Source of the DNA: Opitutales bacterium
Lineage (GTDB): Bacteria > Verrucomicrobiota > Verrucomicrobiia > Opitutales > UBA2987
Direction: 5' to 3'
Length of the DNA: 6,105 nt
Assembly: GCA_021772555.1 (NCBI GenBank)
Contig: JAJFLT010000115.1
Span: 1 to 6,105, forward strand
This document shows, in pieces, positions 1 to 6,105 of this stretch. Made by a program: the position numbers and the translations under genes. The notes beneath the pieces were generated by a model. That model did no database searches. It was not told the origin of the DNA and was given only the letters and a program-made list of their open reading frames with translations. The number at the start of each line of letters is the position of its first letter. The first letter of the stretch is position 1.

Positions 1-2018
1 ATATCCTCGTAGTGACTAAATTCCTCGCTGTGGATGCCGCGTCCGCCGGTGAGTGACCGCAGAGTTGTCGAGTAACGGTAAATTTCCATCTGAGGCACCT
101 GGGCTTTGATAATTTGGAATCCGTCGCTGGAGTCCATGCCTTGAATGCGGCCCCGCCGGGAAGAAATGTCGCCCATGACGTCTCCCAGGTTTTCTTCCGG
201 GACTTTAATCTCGATATTGAATATGGGTTCCAGAAGATAGGGTTTGGCACTCATAAAAGCCTCCCGAAAAGCATGTTTGCCTGCGATTTGAAAGGCGACA
301 TCCTTGGAATCGACGGGGTGCATTTTCCCATCGTAAAAATTGATCTTTAAGTCCACCACATGGAAACCGGCCAGAATGCCCTCTGTGGCGGCGGAATTAA
401 CGCCTTTTTCCACTGATGGGACAAATACCCGGTCCACATTCTGACCGACGAGGGAGTGCGTGAACTCCAGGCCGGTATCTCGCGCTTTGGGTTCGATGCG
501 CATCCATACTTCAGCAAATTGGCCAGCCCCGCCGGTTTGTTTTTTATGCCGGTACTTCGCTTCCCCGGGTGCGTGTATGGTCTCCCGGAAGGGAATCTTC
601 GGCTCGATCAATTCGATAACCACATTGAAGCGCCTTTTCAATTCATCAAGGATGACTTGGAGGTGCAGTTCACCTTGCCCGGAAAGAATGGTTTGCCCAA
701 TTTCGGGATCGGCGCGGTATTGAAAAGCCGGGTCCTCTTTGTGCAGGGTGGCCAGGCCGGTGGCGATTTTGTCCTCATCTCCCTTGGACTTGAGGACCAG
801 GGCGCCATGAATGTTCGGGTTTGGATATTTTGCGCGGGGCAAATCGACGATGTTTTTGGAATTGCACAGGGTATCGCCGGTGTGGGTGTTTTTCAGTTTT
901 ACAAAGGCACCGATGTCGCCGCTGTGAAGTACGTCCACATTGGTCCGGTTGTTGCCGTTCATGATAAAAATCTGCCCCACCCGCTCGGTCAAATTATGGG
1001 TGCTGTTGTATAGTTCGAGACCGTTTTTGATCGTCCCGGAAAAGATGCGAAAATAGGACAGATCGCCAACATGGGCTTCACTGACTGTTTTGAATACTTG
1101 CGCCACCGGTTTGGAACCCTTCAGGTCCACTTCCACTTCGGCTCCATTTTGGTAGACGGCTGTTGCTTTTCCGTGGTCGAGGGGACTATATCCAAATTTG
1201 GCGATAAAATCCATTAATCGGGCAATACCGATGTTAGTCTCCCCAGCGGCCGCAAAAAGCGGGATAAAGGACTCGTTTTTGACGGCTTCGTGAATGCCGG
1301 CCCGCATCTCATCTTCGGATAGTCCGCCCTCATCGAAGAATTTTTCCAGCAATGAATCGTCGGATTCCGCCACATACTCGATCAATTCCTGATGGAGCTG
1401 ATTGACTTGATCGGCCCATTCTCCGGAAGGCTCCGATTCCGTGTATTTTCCGCTGCCGTCCGTTTGATAGGTGATCACCTTGCGCCTGAGCACGTCGAGT
1501 GTTTGATTGAATCCGATACCGGCATTGATGGGAACCGACATGGGGAACACTTTTTTCCCAAACCGGCTTTTGACACTTTCCAATACCGATGCAAAATTTG
1601 CATGTTCCCGGTCCAGCGCGTTGACAATCAGAATCCTGGGTATGCCACGGCGTTGGGCAAAATCCCACATTTGGTTGGTGCCGACCTCAACCCCTTGGCC
1701 GGCATGAACGACAACGAGGGCAAAATCGCTGATTTGCAGTGCGCCGAGTCCATCGCTTAAAAAATCCAGATAACCGGGGGTATCGGCAAAATTTAATTTT
1801 TTGCCCATCCACGCGGTATGCAGGAGGGAGGTATGGATCGAAATTTGCCTCTTCCTTTCCTCCTCGTGATAATCGGAAACGGTGGAGCCATTCAAGGTGC
1901 TGCCCAATCGGCCAATAACCCCGCCGCATGTGAGAATGGATTCGGCCAGCATGGTCTTGCCCGAAGATCCATGTCCGACAATGGTAAAATTTCGCAAATC
2001 TTCTGTTTTGTATTCCAT
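1..2018 (-). CDS. EF-G-like translational GTPase (fusA2/EF-G2 type), C-terminus cut by window edge
   Basis: An elongation factor G paralogue, a cytoplasmic ribosome-associated GTPase. Translating the minus strand from the ATG at 2018 gives 672 uninterrupted residues running off the left edge, probably about 15-25 short of the end. Seen: P-loop GHGSSGKT (15-22); switch I RQISI (57-61) where EF-G has RGITI; G3 DTPGY (79-83) where EF-G has DTPGH; G4 NALD (133-136) where EF-G has NKxD. Domain II spans about 300-390. Domain III carries SGQGELHLQ (446-454). Domain IV has TGGAGQF (495-501) and the tip DGKMHPVDS (563-571). Domain V includes LEPIFNIEI (596-604) and SSRRGRIQG (619-627). Known: EF-G2-type proteins (Thermus EF-G-2, mycobacterial FusA2) also carry DxPGY and usually coexist with a canonical EF-G. 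Inferred: this is the second, divergent copy, not the housekeeping factor; its exact role is unknown. An AGGGA about 10 nt before the ATG could be the ribosome binding site. The EF-G family call is firm, the subfamily likely. Confidence 0.95.
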   Translation of the reverse strand, partial: MEYKTEDLRNFTIVGHGSSGKTMLAESILTCGGVIGRLGSTLNGSTVSDYHEEERKRQISIHTSLLHTAWMGKKLNFADTPGYLDFLSDGLGALQISDFALVVVHAGQGVEVGTNQMWDFAQRRGIPRILIVNALDREHANFASVLESVKSRFGKKVFPMSVPINAGIGFNQTLDVLRRKVITYQTDGSGKYTESEPSGEWADQVNQLHQELIEYVAESDDSLLEKFFDEGGLSEDEMRAGIHEAVKNESFIPLFAAAGETNIGIARLMDFIAKFGYSPLDHGKATAVYQNGAEVEVDLKGSKPVAQVFKTVSEAHVGDLSYFRIFSGTIKNGLELYNSTHNLTERVGQIFIMNGNNRTNVDVLHSGDIGAFVKLKNTHTGDTLCNSKNIVDLPRAKYPNPNIHGALVLKSKGDEDKIATGLATLHKEDPAFQYRADPEIGQTILSGQGELHLQVILDELKRRFNVVIELIEPKIPFRETIHAPGEAKYRHKKQTGGAGQFAEVWMRIEPKARDTGLEFTHSLVGQNVDRVFVPSVEKGVNSAATEGILAGFHVVDLKINFYDGKMHPVDSKDVAFQIAGKHAFREAFMSAKPYLLEPIFNIEIKVPEENLGDVMGDISSRRGRIQGMDSSDGFQIIKAQVPQMEIYRYSTTLRSLTGGRGIHSEEFSHYED

Positions 2019-2036
2019 GTTCAAATCAATCCCTAG

Positions 2037-2168
2037 GGTTTCAGGCGTTGGCCAGACAGGTTTCAGGTTTCAGGGTGGAACGGGCTGTCCTCAGCGCGTT
2101 TTTGAGGATCGTTGATGCCGGTGTCAAGATGCGGGATACGCAAATTTTATCTCCTGACACCTGAAACC
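2037..2168. repeat. Short repeats GGTTTCAGG: three direct copies and one inverted copy
   Basis: The 180-bp spacer between the YbaK-like gene and the EF-G-like gene contains GGTTTCAGG at 2037-2045, 2059-2067 and 2066-2074; the last two overlap as a 7-bp tandem. The reverse complement CCTGAAACC is at 2160-2168. The best pairing is AGGTTTCAGGTTTCAG (2058-2073) with CTGACACCTGAAACCT (2154-2169), which matches at 15 of 16 positions across an 80-nt loop. This suggests a small dispersed intergenic repeat or a protein-binding array rather than a gene. No ORF, tRNA or convincing promoter was seen between 2019 and 2198. A long-range stem in the leader of the EF-G-like mRNA is possible but unproven. Confidence 0.6.
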
Positions 2169-2187
2169 TACCACCTAATTTCAGCTA

Positions 2188-2219
2188 TTTTGCCTAGATC
2201 AGGCAAAAACGCGGTTTTT
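2188..2219 (-). other. Two overlapping hairpins at the 3' end of the YbaK-like gene (weak terminator candidate)
   Basis: TTTTGCCT (2188-2195) and AGGCAAAA (2201-2208) form a perfect 8-bp stem with a 5-nt loop. The loop contains part of the YbaK-like gene's stop codon (TGA on the minus strand, 2201-2199). A second inverted repeat, AAAAAC (2205-2210) and GTTTTT (2214-2219), overlaps the first, so the two structures would exclude each other. Neither has a proper U-tract on the minus strand, so an intrinsic terminator is only weakly supported. Read-through into the EF-G-like gene is possible. Confidence 0.35.
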
Positions 2220-2699
2220 AAGAGGTTTTTTGTCCAGACGGTCGGTGAAGCTCAGGATTTTCGGCTGCACCAGGCGTTCAAAGTCTTTGTAGGGCATCTT
2301 GACCAGATCCGTGTGCGATCCGGCATTGAAGGCGATATCCTCGTCTTCGGTCAGGCTTTGGGCGACATAAACTTCCACCCCGTATAAATTGCCGAAGGGC
2401 GGCATCGCTCCCACTTCGCAATCGGGAAATTGTTCTTTGAATTCGCTTTCCAATGCCAGATAGACATCGAAGGTGCCCATGGCCAGGGCGAGTCGATTGA
2501 AGTCGATATGATAACTGGCCGGCAGCACTGCCATGGCCAGTTCACCCCTTACATTCACCATGACCGGTTTGGCCATTTCCCGGCCTGGAATATGTGTCAT
2601 GGCAGCTATTTCCTGGGCGCTGAATGACGCCGAGTGGCTGATTACTACATATTTTACAGAATTATCATCAAGGTATTCCCTCAGTTTTTTTATTACCAT
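2199..2699 (-). CDS. YbaK/ProRS-associated-domain protein, probable aminoacyl-tRNA deacylase
   Basis: A 166-residue single-domain protein of the YbaK/EbsC/ProX superfamily. Known: members hydrolyse misacylated tRNAs in trans in the cytoplasm (YbaK acts on Cys-tRNAPro, ProXp-ala on Ala-tRNAPro). Seen: an N-terminal helix followed by KYVVISHSASFSAQEIA (16-32); the conserved basic residue in GREMAKPVMV (39-48), with K44 matching the lysine needed for deacylation in YbaK; AMAVLPASY (55-63); the glycine- and proline-rich loop GAMPPFG (97-103) that lines the acyl pocket; and AGSHT (126-130). Length is typical of free-standing members. The ATG at 2699 fits the family N-terminus, but no good Shine-Dalgarno precedes it (CTTGAAATT lies just upstream). 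It is co-directional with the EF-G-like gene 180 bp downstream, so a shared translation theme is possible but not proven. The amino-acid specificity cannot be read from the sequence. Confidence 0.92.
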   Translation of the reverse strand: MVIKKLREYLDDNSVKYVVISHSASFSAQEIAAMTHIPGREMAKPVMVNVRGELAMAVLPASYHIDFNRLALAMGTFDVYLALESEFKEQFPDCEVGAMPPFGNLYGVEVYVAQSLTEDEDIAFNAGSHTDLVKMPYKDFERLVQPKILSFTDRLDKKPLKNRVFA

Positions 2700-2977
2700 A
2701 ATTTCAAGTATTTAGTTGATTGGTTTCGATTTTAGAGTGTTGTTCCGGAAAATATTTGAGCGGAGCGGCTCCCGGTGCTTCGCTTGTCATTCGCAATTTA
2801 TTCGGTCTTGGTAAACCGAACGAGTCCTGGCATTGCAGGCTCGTTTTCGATGGGATGATGTTTGCTCTCGCGACCACAAATAATGACAAGGAGAAGTCAT
2901 GTTGCCTAGAGCTTGGCGGATGGCAAATTTTTTTTCAAAAATTTACTTATTTTCGCTCCAGGACGCGATATTTACAT
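2700..2977. other. Gene-free spacer rich in palindromes; possible dispersed repeat or non-coding element
   Basis: No convincing protein gene lies between the flippase stop and the YbaK-like start. Inverted repeats seen: GGAGC/GCTCC (2762-2772); TTCGGT/ACCGAA (2801-2820, 8-nt loop); directly abutting it CGAG-t-CCTG/CAGGCTCG (2821-2843, 6-nt loop), followed on the plus strand by TTTTC; ATGAC/GTCAT (2883-2900); TTGCC/GGCAA (2902-2926), followed by ATTTTTTTT; and AAATTTTT/AAAAATTT (2925-2944). This density suggests a structured transcript end, a small RNA or a mobile palindromic element. A 61-codon minus-strand frame (2889 to 2704) would start with TTG without a ribosome binding site, and I do not accept it as a gene. 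No clear sigma-70 promoter was found. Confidence 0.5.
2902..2935 (+). terminator. Weak plus-strand intrinsic terminator candidate
   Basis: TTGCC (2902-2906) pairs with GGCAA (2922-2926) across 15 nt, followed by a run of eight T (2928-2935). The stem is only 5 bp. The known gene reading through here, the flippase, is on the other strand, so if real this would end an unannotated plus-strand transcript. It is also compatible with chance in AT-rich sequence. Confidence 0.25.
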
Positions 2978-4462
2978 TCAATCGGATGCAATCTCGGGCC
3001 TGTTGGAGAACATTCTCCGTGTCAGCAGTTTGCCTTTCAGGAAAATCAGTTCGGCCCACATTTCGCGGTCAAATTTCCAGGTCAGAGCCAGTGTAACGAA
3101 TACAAAAATCCCAATGCCAAGGACGATTTCCGCAGTCCATCCAGGAGAACCCGGAGGTATGGCCCATTTTACAGGCTGGTAAAGCAACGCCGCCAGCGCA
3201 GACGCCAGGAGGGGGAGCCAAAAAATTCTGGCCAGCGCCCATAGGCTCCCCTTGCTAAAACCCATGGCCAGCAGCAAATTAAAAACCGGGCTGATGATGT
3301 AAACAAAACTGATGGCAACTACGAATTCCCACAATCCGATTTGTGCCGCGGGCAAGGTGAAAAGGAAAAACAAAACGCATTGGATGACGCTGGCCAAAAG
3401 AAGAAGCCGGAATTTTTTTTGGGAATTCAGGTAGGAACCAGCGATGCTGCCGGAAGCCCGGAAAGCCATGCTCACCGCCAATACCTGCAATAGAGGAATA
3501 GCCGGTAGCCATTTGTCCGCATAAATGAGACGTATGAGAGGGTCAGCCAGGGCGGCTATGACCATGCTGAACGGTATGGCCAGCAAGGCCAGGACGCGAC
3601 TGGCCCGTATAAAAGCATTCCGCTGCCGCTCCGGATCGTTTTGGATTTTGCTTAAAATGGGAAAGAGTATGCCGGTTAAGTTCAGGCTGATCAACATGAT
3701 GGACTGCACGGACAGCGCATAGGCAAAGTAATAAAGCCCAACCGTTTCGTTATCAAAAAAAGCTCCCAATATGAGATAATCTCCCATATCGACGATTTTG
3801 CTGAATATGGCCGTAAACAAAACGACGACCGACAGTCGAACAATTGATCGCCAATGCGAAAATTGAAACCGCCAATGAATGGGCGGTCGCGCCAGTAGCA
3901 ATAATATCACGGCGCACAATGGTTTGGTGATGAGCAGTGGCAGGACAAAACTGTAGGCCCCAAAACCGGCCCAGGCGAAGAGGACCGACAGGATCATACC
4001 GCCAACCCAGTAAAACATATTGACTATGGCCGCGGCCCGGAACCTGAAATCTATCGACAAACGTGCACTGGGAACAGTCCATATAGCCTGGAAAGGAGTC
4101 GCTATGGCCATAATCAGGAGCAGGCCAACCAACTCCGGGCTGTCCAGCAAACGGGCCGCCAAGGGCGCGCAGAGCAACATGATCGCAGCAGCAACCAAAC
4201 CAGTGAAGATGGAATACCAAAAACCGGCATTGGCGTAGCGTTCGTAGTCATCCTGCCTGGAAACCAAGAAAATGCCCACACCGGTGCTCTGCACGATGCC
4301 GGCAAAACCTTGAATGGAATAGGCCAGCCCTATGAGACCGAAGTGCTCCGGTTCCAGCATCCAGGCAAGAGCAATTTGGGTGGCAAAGGCCGCCACCCGG
4401 GTCACTACCGACTTACTAAGCATCCAGAGAAAACCCTGCATGGAACGCTGCGTGAGCGACAT
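2978..4462 (-). CDS. WzxC-type polysaccharide/oligosaccharide flippase (MOP superfamily)
   Basis: An inner-membrane protein of the polysaccharide transporter branch of the MOP superfamily, expected to move lipid-linked glycan units (O-antigen, capsule or exopolysaccharide) across the cytoplasmic membrane. From the ATG at 4462 it has 494 residues, the usual size. Seen: a family-typical start MSLTQRSMQGFLWML; ARG-to-loop segment LEPEHFGLIGLA; about 12-14 hydrophobic helices spread along the length; the central DNETVGLYYFAYALSVQ (about 237-253); FPILSKIQNDPERQRNAF (about 267-284); and a hydrophilic C-terminal tail of about 30 residues. The frame stays open upstream to a TTG at 4510 (510 residues), but the added 16 residues are polar and not family-like, and neither start has a good Shine-Dalgarno. 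No glycosyltransferase, polymerase or chain-length regulator is in view, so the substrate is unknown. A MATE drug exporter is less likely, given the WzxC-like central motifs. Confidence 0.9.
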   Translation of the reverse strand: MSLTQRSMQGFLWMLSKSVVTRVAAFATQIALAWMLEPEHFGLIGLAYSIQGFAGIVQSTGVGIFLVSRQDDYERYANAGFWYSIFTGLVAAAIMLLCAPLAARLLDSPELVGLLLIMAIATPFQAIWTVPSARLSIDFRFRAAAIVNMFYWVGGMILSVLFAWAGFGAYSFVLPLLITKPLCAVILLLLARPPIHWRFQFSHWRSIVRLSVVVLFTAIFSKIVDMGDYLILGAFFDNETVGLYYFAYALSVQSIMLISLNLTGILFPILSKIQNDPERQRNAFIRASRVLALLAIPFSMVIAALADPLIRLIYADKWLPAIPLLQVLAVSMAFRASGSIAGSYLNSQKKFRLLLLASVIQCVLFFLFTLPAAQIGLWEFVVAISFVYIISPVFNLLLAMGFSKGSLWALARIFWLPLLASALAALLYQPVKWAIPPGSPGWTAEIVLGIGIFVFVTLALTWKFDREMWAELIFLKGKLLTRRMFSNRPEIASD

Positions 4463-4651
4463 GTCAGGCGCCGCAACGGGCGAACTCTGATTTTCCTTTT
4501 CCTCTTGCAAAGACTATCTGTTAATGAAAATCGACTAACTTTATTCGGTAAAGGGTGGGATTTCCGAACCTGTTTGTCGCAAACTTCCATAATGGGGTCA
4601 AAAAAAATTGCAGGGGTATAAAATCCCGATTATAGATAATCTTTTTCCGCC
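4463..4651. promoter_or_regulatory. Divergent intergenic region between the flippase and the HD-domain gene
   Basis: These 189 bp (141 if the flippase starts at TTG 4510) separate two divergent genes, so they should hold both promoters. For the plus strand a weak sigma-70-like pair is visible: TTGCAG (4608-4613), a 17-nt spacer, then TATAGA (4631-4636). An alternative -10 is GATAAT (4635-4640). Either would put the transcript start within about 10 nt of the ATG at 4652, giving a very short leader, which fits the lack of a Shine-Dalgarno there. For the minus strand TTGACC (4601-4596) resembles a -35 box, but I found no good -10. Small palindromes GTTTG/CAAAC (4572-4584) and CCATAATGG (4588-4596) could be operator half-sites; this is speculative. 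Confidence 0.4.
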
Positions 4652-5248
4652 ATGATCGATAAAACCAGACTGGAAGCCCTCGCCCTTCTGCACGAATACA
4701 CAAAAGGAGAGAGCTTGATCAAACACGGCCTCGCAGTGGAGGCGGCCATGCGATGGTACGCCAACCATTTTGGGGTGGACAAGGAAGAGGAGGATTTGTG
4801 GGGCCTTACGGGGCTCCTGCACGATTTTGATTACGAGCAAAACCCTTTTCTGGGTGATAACGGCCACCCCTACGTAGGCTGCCGGATTCTACGCGAACAA
4901 GGCTACCCGGAACCCATGATCGAGGCCATCCTTGGCCACGCCACCTATTCGGGGGTGCCGCGCCAGACACTGATGGCCAAGGCGCTCTTTGCCAGCGATG
5001 AATTGACCGGTCTGATCACGGCCTCTGCCTTGGTCCGGCCAGACAAATCCCTGCACTCGTTGAAAGTGAAATCGGTCAAAAAGAAGTTCAAGGACAAGTC
5101 ATTCGCCAAAACAATTCATCGGGAAGACATACGTCTCGGGACGGAGGAACTGGGTATCGAGCTCGGCCAACATATCGAAAACGTGATCGCAGGAATGCGC
5201 ACCATAGCAGCCGACCTCGGGCTCAACGGAATAGAAGCCGCCCAGTAA
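4652..5248 (+). CDS. HD-domain metal-dependent phosphohydrolase (HDIG family), substrate unknown
   Basis: A 198-residue soluble protein of the HD superfamily. The expected metal-ligand series is complete: H25 (LIKHGLAVE), the HD doublet H57-D58 (GLLHDFDYE), H72 (NGHPYVG), H96 (ILGHATYS) and D116 (ASDELTG). The later part (about 126-198) includes PDKSLHSLKVKSVKKKFKD, a lysine-rich segment conserved in the small HDIG proteins I recognise, and ends in a helical tail. Known: HD proteins of this type are cytoplasmic phosphohydrolases or phosphodiesterases of varied substrate; this subfamily is usually left as an uncharacterised HD-domain hydrolase. Length is typical. The ATG at 4652 gives the expected N-terminus (MIDKTRLEALALLHEYTKGE), though CTTTTTCCGCC before it is not a Shine-Dalgarno. 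It stands alone on its strand: divergent from the flippase and convergent with the sulfatase, whose stop lies 24 bp beyond its TAA. There is no GGDEF, REC or ACT domain, so a c-di-GMP or (p)ppGpp role is not supported. Confidence 0.92.
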   Translation: MIDKTRLEALALLHEYTKGESLIKHGLAVEAAMRWYANHFGVDKEEEDLWGLTGLLHDFDYEQNPFLGDNGHPYVGCRILREQGYPEPMIEAILGHATYSGVPRQTLMAKALFASDELTGLITASALVRPDKSLHSLKVKSVKKKFKDKSFAKTIHREDIRLGTEELGIELGQHIENVIAGMRTIAADLGLNGIEAAQ

Positions 5249-5272
5249 CATTTTTTATATTTCCAGACAATA

Positions 5273-6105
5273 TCAACGCCAGCCGCGTTGCCCGGAGAGT
5301 CCACGATTGGGCGAAGGTTGAAATTCCTTCTCCGGCTCTCCTGTCAACTTACCGTTTTCGACCCATTGGAGATCACTGCCGTAGAGATTATCCAGCATCA
5401 GCGCGCTCAAATGTTCCAGGGTTGACTGGTGTTTCGCATCGGAAAAAAGGTCGCGGAGTTCCTGAGGGTCCTTTTGCAGATCAAATAACTGGAAACGGTT
5501 GCCGACGGGGTACCAGATCAACTTGAAGCGTTTATCCCGTACCATGCGCATGGCACGATCGTCCTCGAAGTGTTCGCAATAGAGGTGGTCCCGGCAGGTA
5601 TCCGAGAGCAAAGAATGCCCCTCAACGGTTTCCGGCACGGGTATATGGCAGAGGTCCAGAAGCGTCGGCATGACGTCCCTTAATTCTGACAGACGATGAT
5701 CGGTGCGGTGGTGGCCTACCTCCGAATTATCCGCCGTGGGAACGAGGATCATGGGAATCCGAGCCGACCCTTCATGCATGGGCGGCTTGGCCCAGAGGTT
5801 GTGGTTTCCGAGCATATCCCCGTGGTCGGATACGAACATGATGACGGTGTTGTCGAGCAGGCCCTCCTCCCTCAATGTACCGATCAAAAGCCGAATCTGG
5901 TGGTCGATATACGTGCATTGGGCATAAAAGCCCATGCGGGCCAGCTTAAGGTCCCGGTCATTTAAATGGGGCCGGCGGTCATTGTGTTTTTTCAAGGCGT
6001 GAGGAAGGTTTTCCAAATCTTGAGCCCACTGGCCGATGAATCGATCATCAACCCCGAGGCGGGAGTACATATCAAGGTAATCCTTGGGTGGGGTGACCGG
6101 CGGAT
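5273..6105 (-). CDS. Type I sulfatase, C-terminal part (N-terminus beyond window edge)
   Basis: The visible 276 residues are the C-terminal half to two thirds of an alkaline-phosphatase-superfamily sulfatase, which would hydrolyse sulfate esters of sugars, steroids or aromatics. The frame is open to the right edge, eleven codons past the first ATG (6070), so that ATG is internal. In visible-fragment numbering: PPVTPPKDYLDMY (1-13), typical of the region before the second half of the fold; FYAQCTYIDHQIRLLIGTL (59-77); SDHGDMLGNHNLWAK (92-106), which holds the conserved Asp-His metal-site motif and an active-site Lys; HEGSARIPMI (110-119); and a tail LYGSDLQWVENGKLTGEP plus SPNRGLSGQRG that I associate with Planctomycetes- and Lentisphaerae-type arylsulfatases. 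The formylglycine motif C/S-x-P-x-R and any signal peptide would lie beyond 6105, so activity, maturation and export cannot be judged. Phosphonate monoester hydrolase is an alternative within the superfamily. There is no clear terminator in the 24-bp convergent gap, and the substrate cannot be told. Confidence 0.92.
   Translation of the reverse strand, partial: PPVTPPKDYLDMYSRLGVDDRFIGQWAQDLENLPHALKKHNDRRPHLNDRDLKLARMGFYAQCTYIDHQIRLLIGTLREEGLLDNTVIMFVSDHGDMLGNHNLWAKPPMHEGSARIPMILVPTADNSEVGHHRTDHRLSELRDVMPTLLDLCHIPVPETVEGHSLLSDTCRDHLYCEHFEDDRAMRMVRDKRFKLIWYPVGNRFQLFDLQKDPQELRDLFSDAKHQSTLEHLSALMLDNLYGSDLQWVENGKLTGEPEKEFQPSPNRGLSGQRGWR

Noticed and set aside
456..1013. 185-codon open frame on the plus strand
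   Set aside because: It lies wholly antisense to the EF-G-like gene, whose complete domain order is clear. The peptide resembles no family.
2037..2074. CRISPR array from the GGTTTCAGG copies
   Set aside because: The repeats are 9 bp with irregular spacing (overlapping or 13 bp apart), with no spacers of constant length and no cas genes.
2704..2889. 61-codon minus-strand frame in the spacer upstream of the YbaK-like gene
   Set aside because: It has a TTG start, no ribosome binding site and low-complexity peptide, and it runs through several palindromes. It reads like translated intergenic repeat.
2720..3244. 174-codon open frame on the plus strand
   Set aside because: More than half is antisense to the flippase, and the rest covers the palindrome-rich spacer. 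There is no ribosome binding site at its start and no recognisable domain.
3753..4220. 155-codon minus-strand frame
   Set aside because: It is a shifted-frame shadow inside the flippase gene, which is intact in its own frame.
4652..5248. HD-GYP c-di-GMP phosphodiesterase or a RelA/SpoT-type hydrolase
   Set aside because: There is no GYP motif after the HD doublet, and the protein is too short and lacks the accessory domains.
5249..5272. Bidirectional terminator in the convergent gap
   Set aside because: There is a T-run after the HD gene's stop but no GC-rich stem. The only pairing (ATATT/AATAT) is a 5-bp AT stem.
5696..5965. 89-codon plus-strand frame
   Set aside because: It is antisense to the sulfatase, which shows clear family motifs in the other strand.

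Overview
The window looks like ordinary chromosomal sequence from a free-living, probably Gram-negative anaerobe. I favour Desulfobacterota (Desulfobacterales-like), because the EF-G-like protein, the YbaK-type deacylase and the HD-domain protein all read like versions I associate with that group. The sulfatase would also fit Planctomycetota, Verrucomicrobiota or Lentisphaerota. No rRNA or other phylogenetic marker is present, so this placement is tentative.

Layout: (1) 1-2018, minus strand: an EF-G-like translational GTPase, cut by the left edge just before its C-terminus. (2) 2019-2198: spacer with several copies of the 9-mer GGTTTCAGG. (3) 2199-2699, minus: a YbaK/ProRS-associated-domain protein, probably an aminoacyl-tRNA deacylase. 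(4) 2700-2977: gene-free spacer unusually rich in short palindromes. (5) 2978-4462 (or 4510), minus: a WzxC-type polysaccharide flippase. (6) about 4463-4651: divergent promoter region. (7) 4652-5248, plus: an HD-domain metal-dependent phosphohydrolase. (8) 5273-6105, minus: the C-terminal 276 residues of a type I sulfatase, convergent with the HD gene across a 24-bp gap and cut by the right edge.

The genes do not form an obvious pathway. The two translation-related genes (EF-G-like and YbaK-like) are co-directional but 180 bp apart. The flippase lies upstream on the same strand, across a 278-bp spacer, with no glycosyltransferase or polymerase gene in view. The HD gene and the sulfatase look unrelated to each other.

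I see no CRISPR array, transposase, tRNA, rRNA or phage gene, and no clear new system. The points most worth a second look are the departures of the EF-G paralogue from canonical GTPase motifs and the structured, repeat-like spacers at 2037-2168 and 2762-2944.
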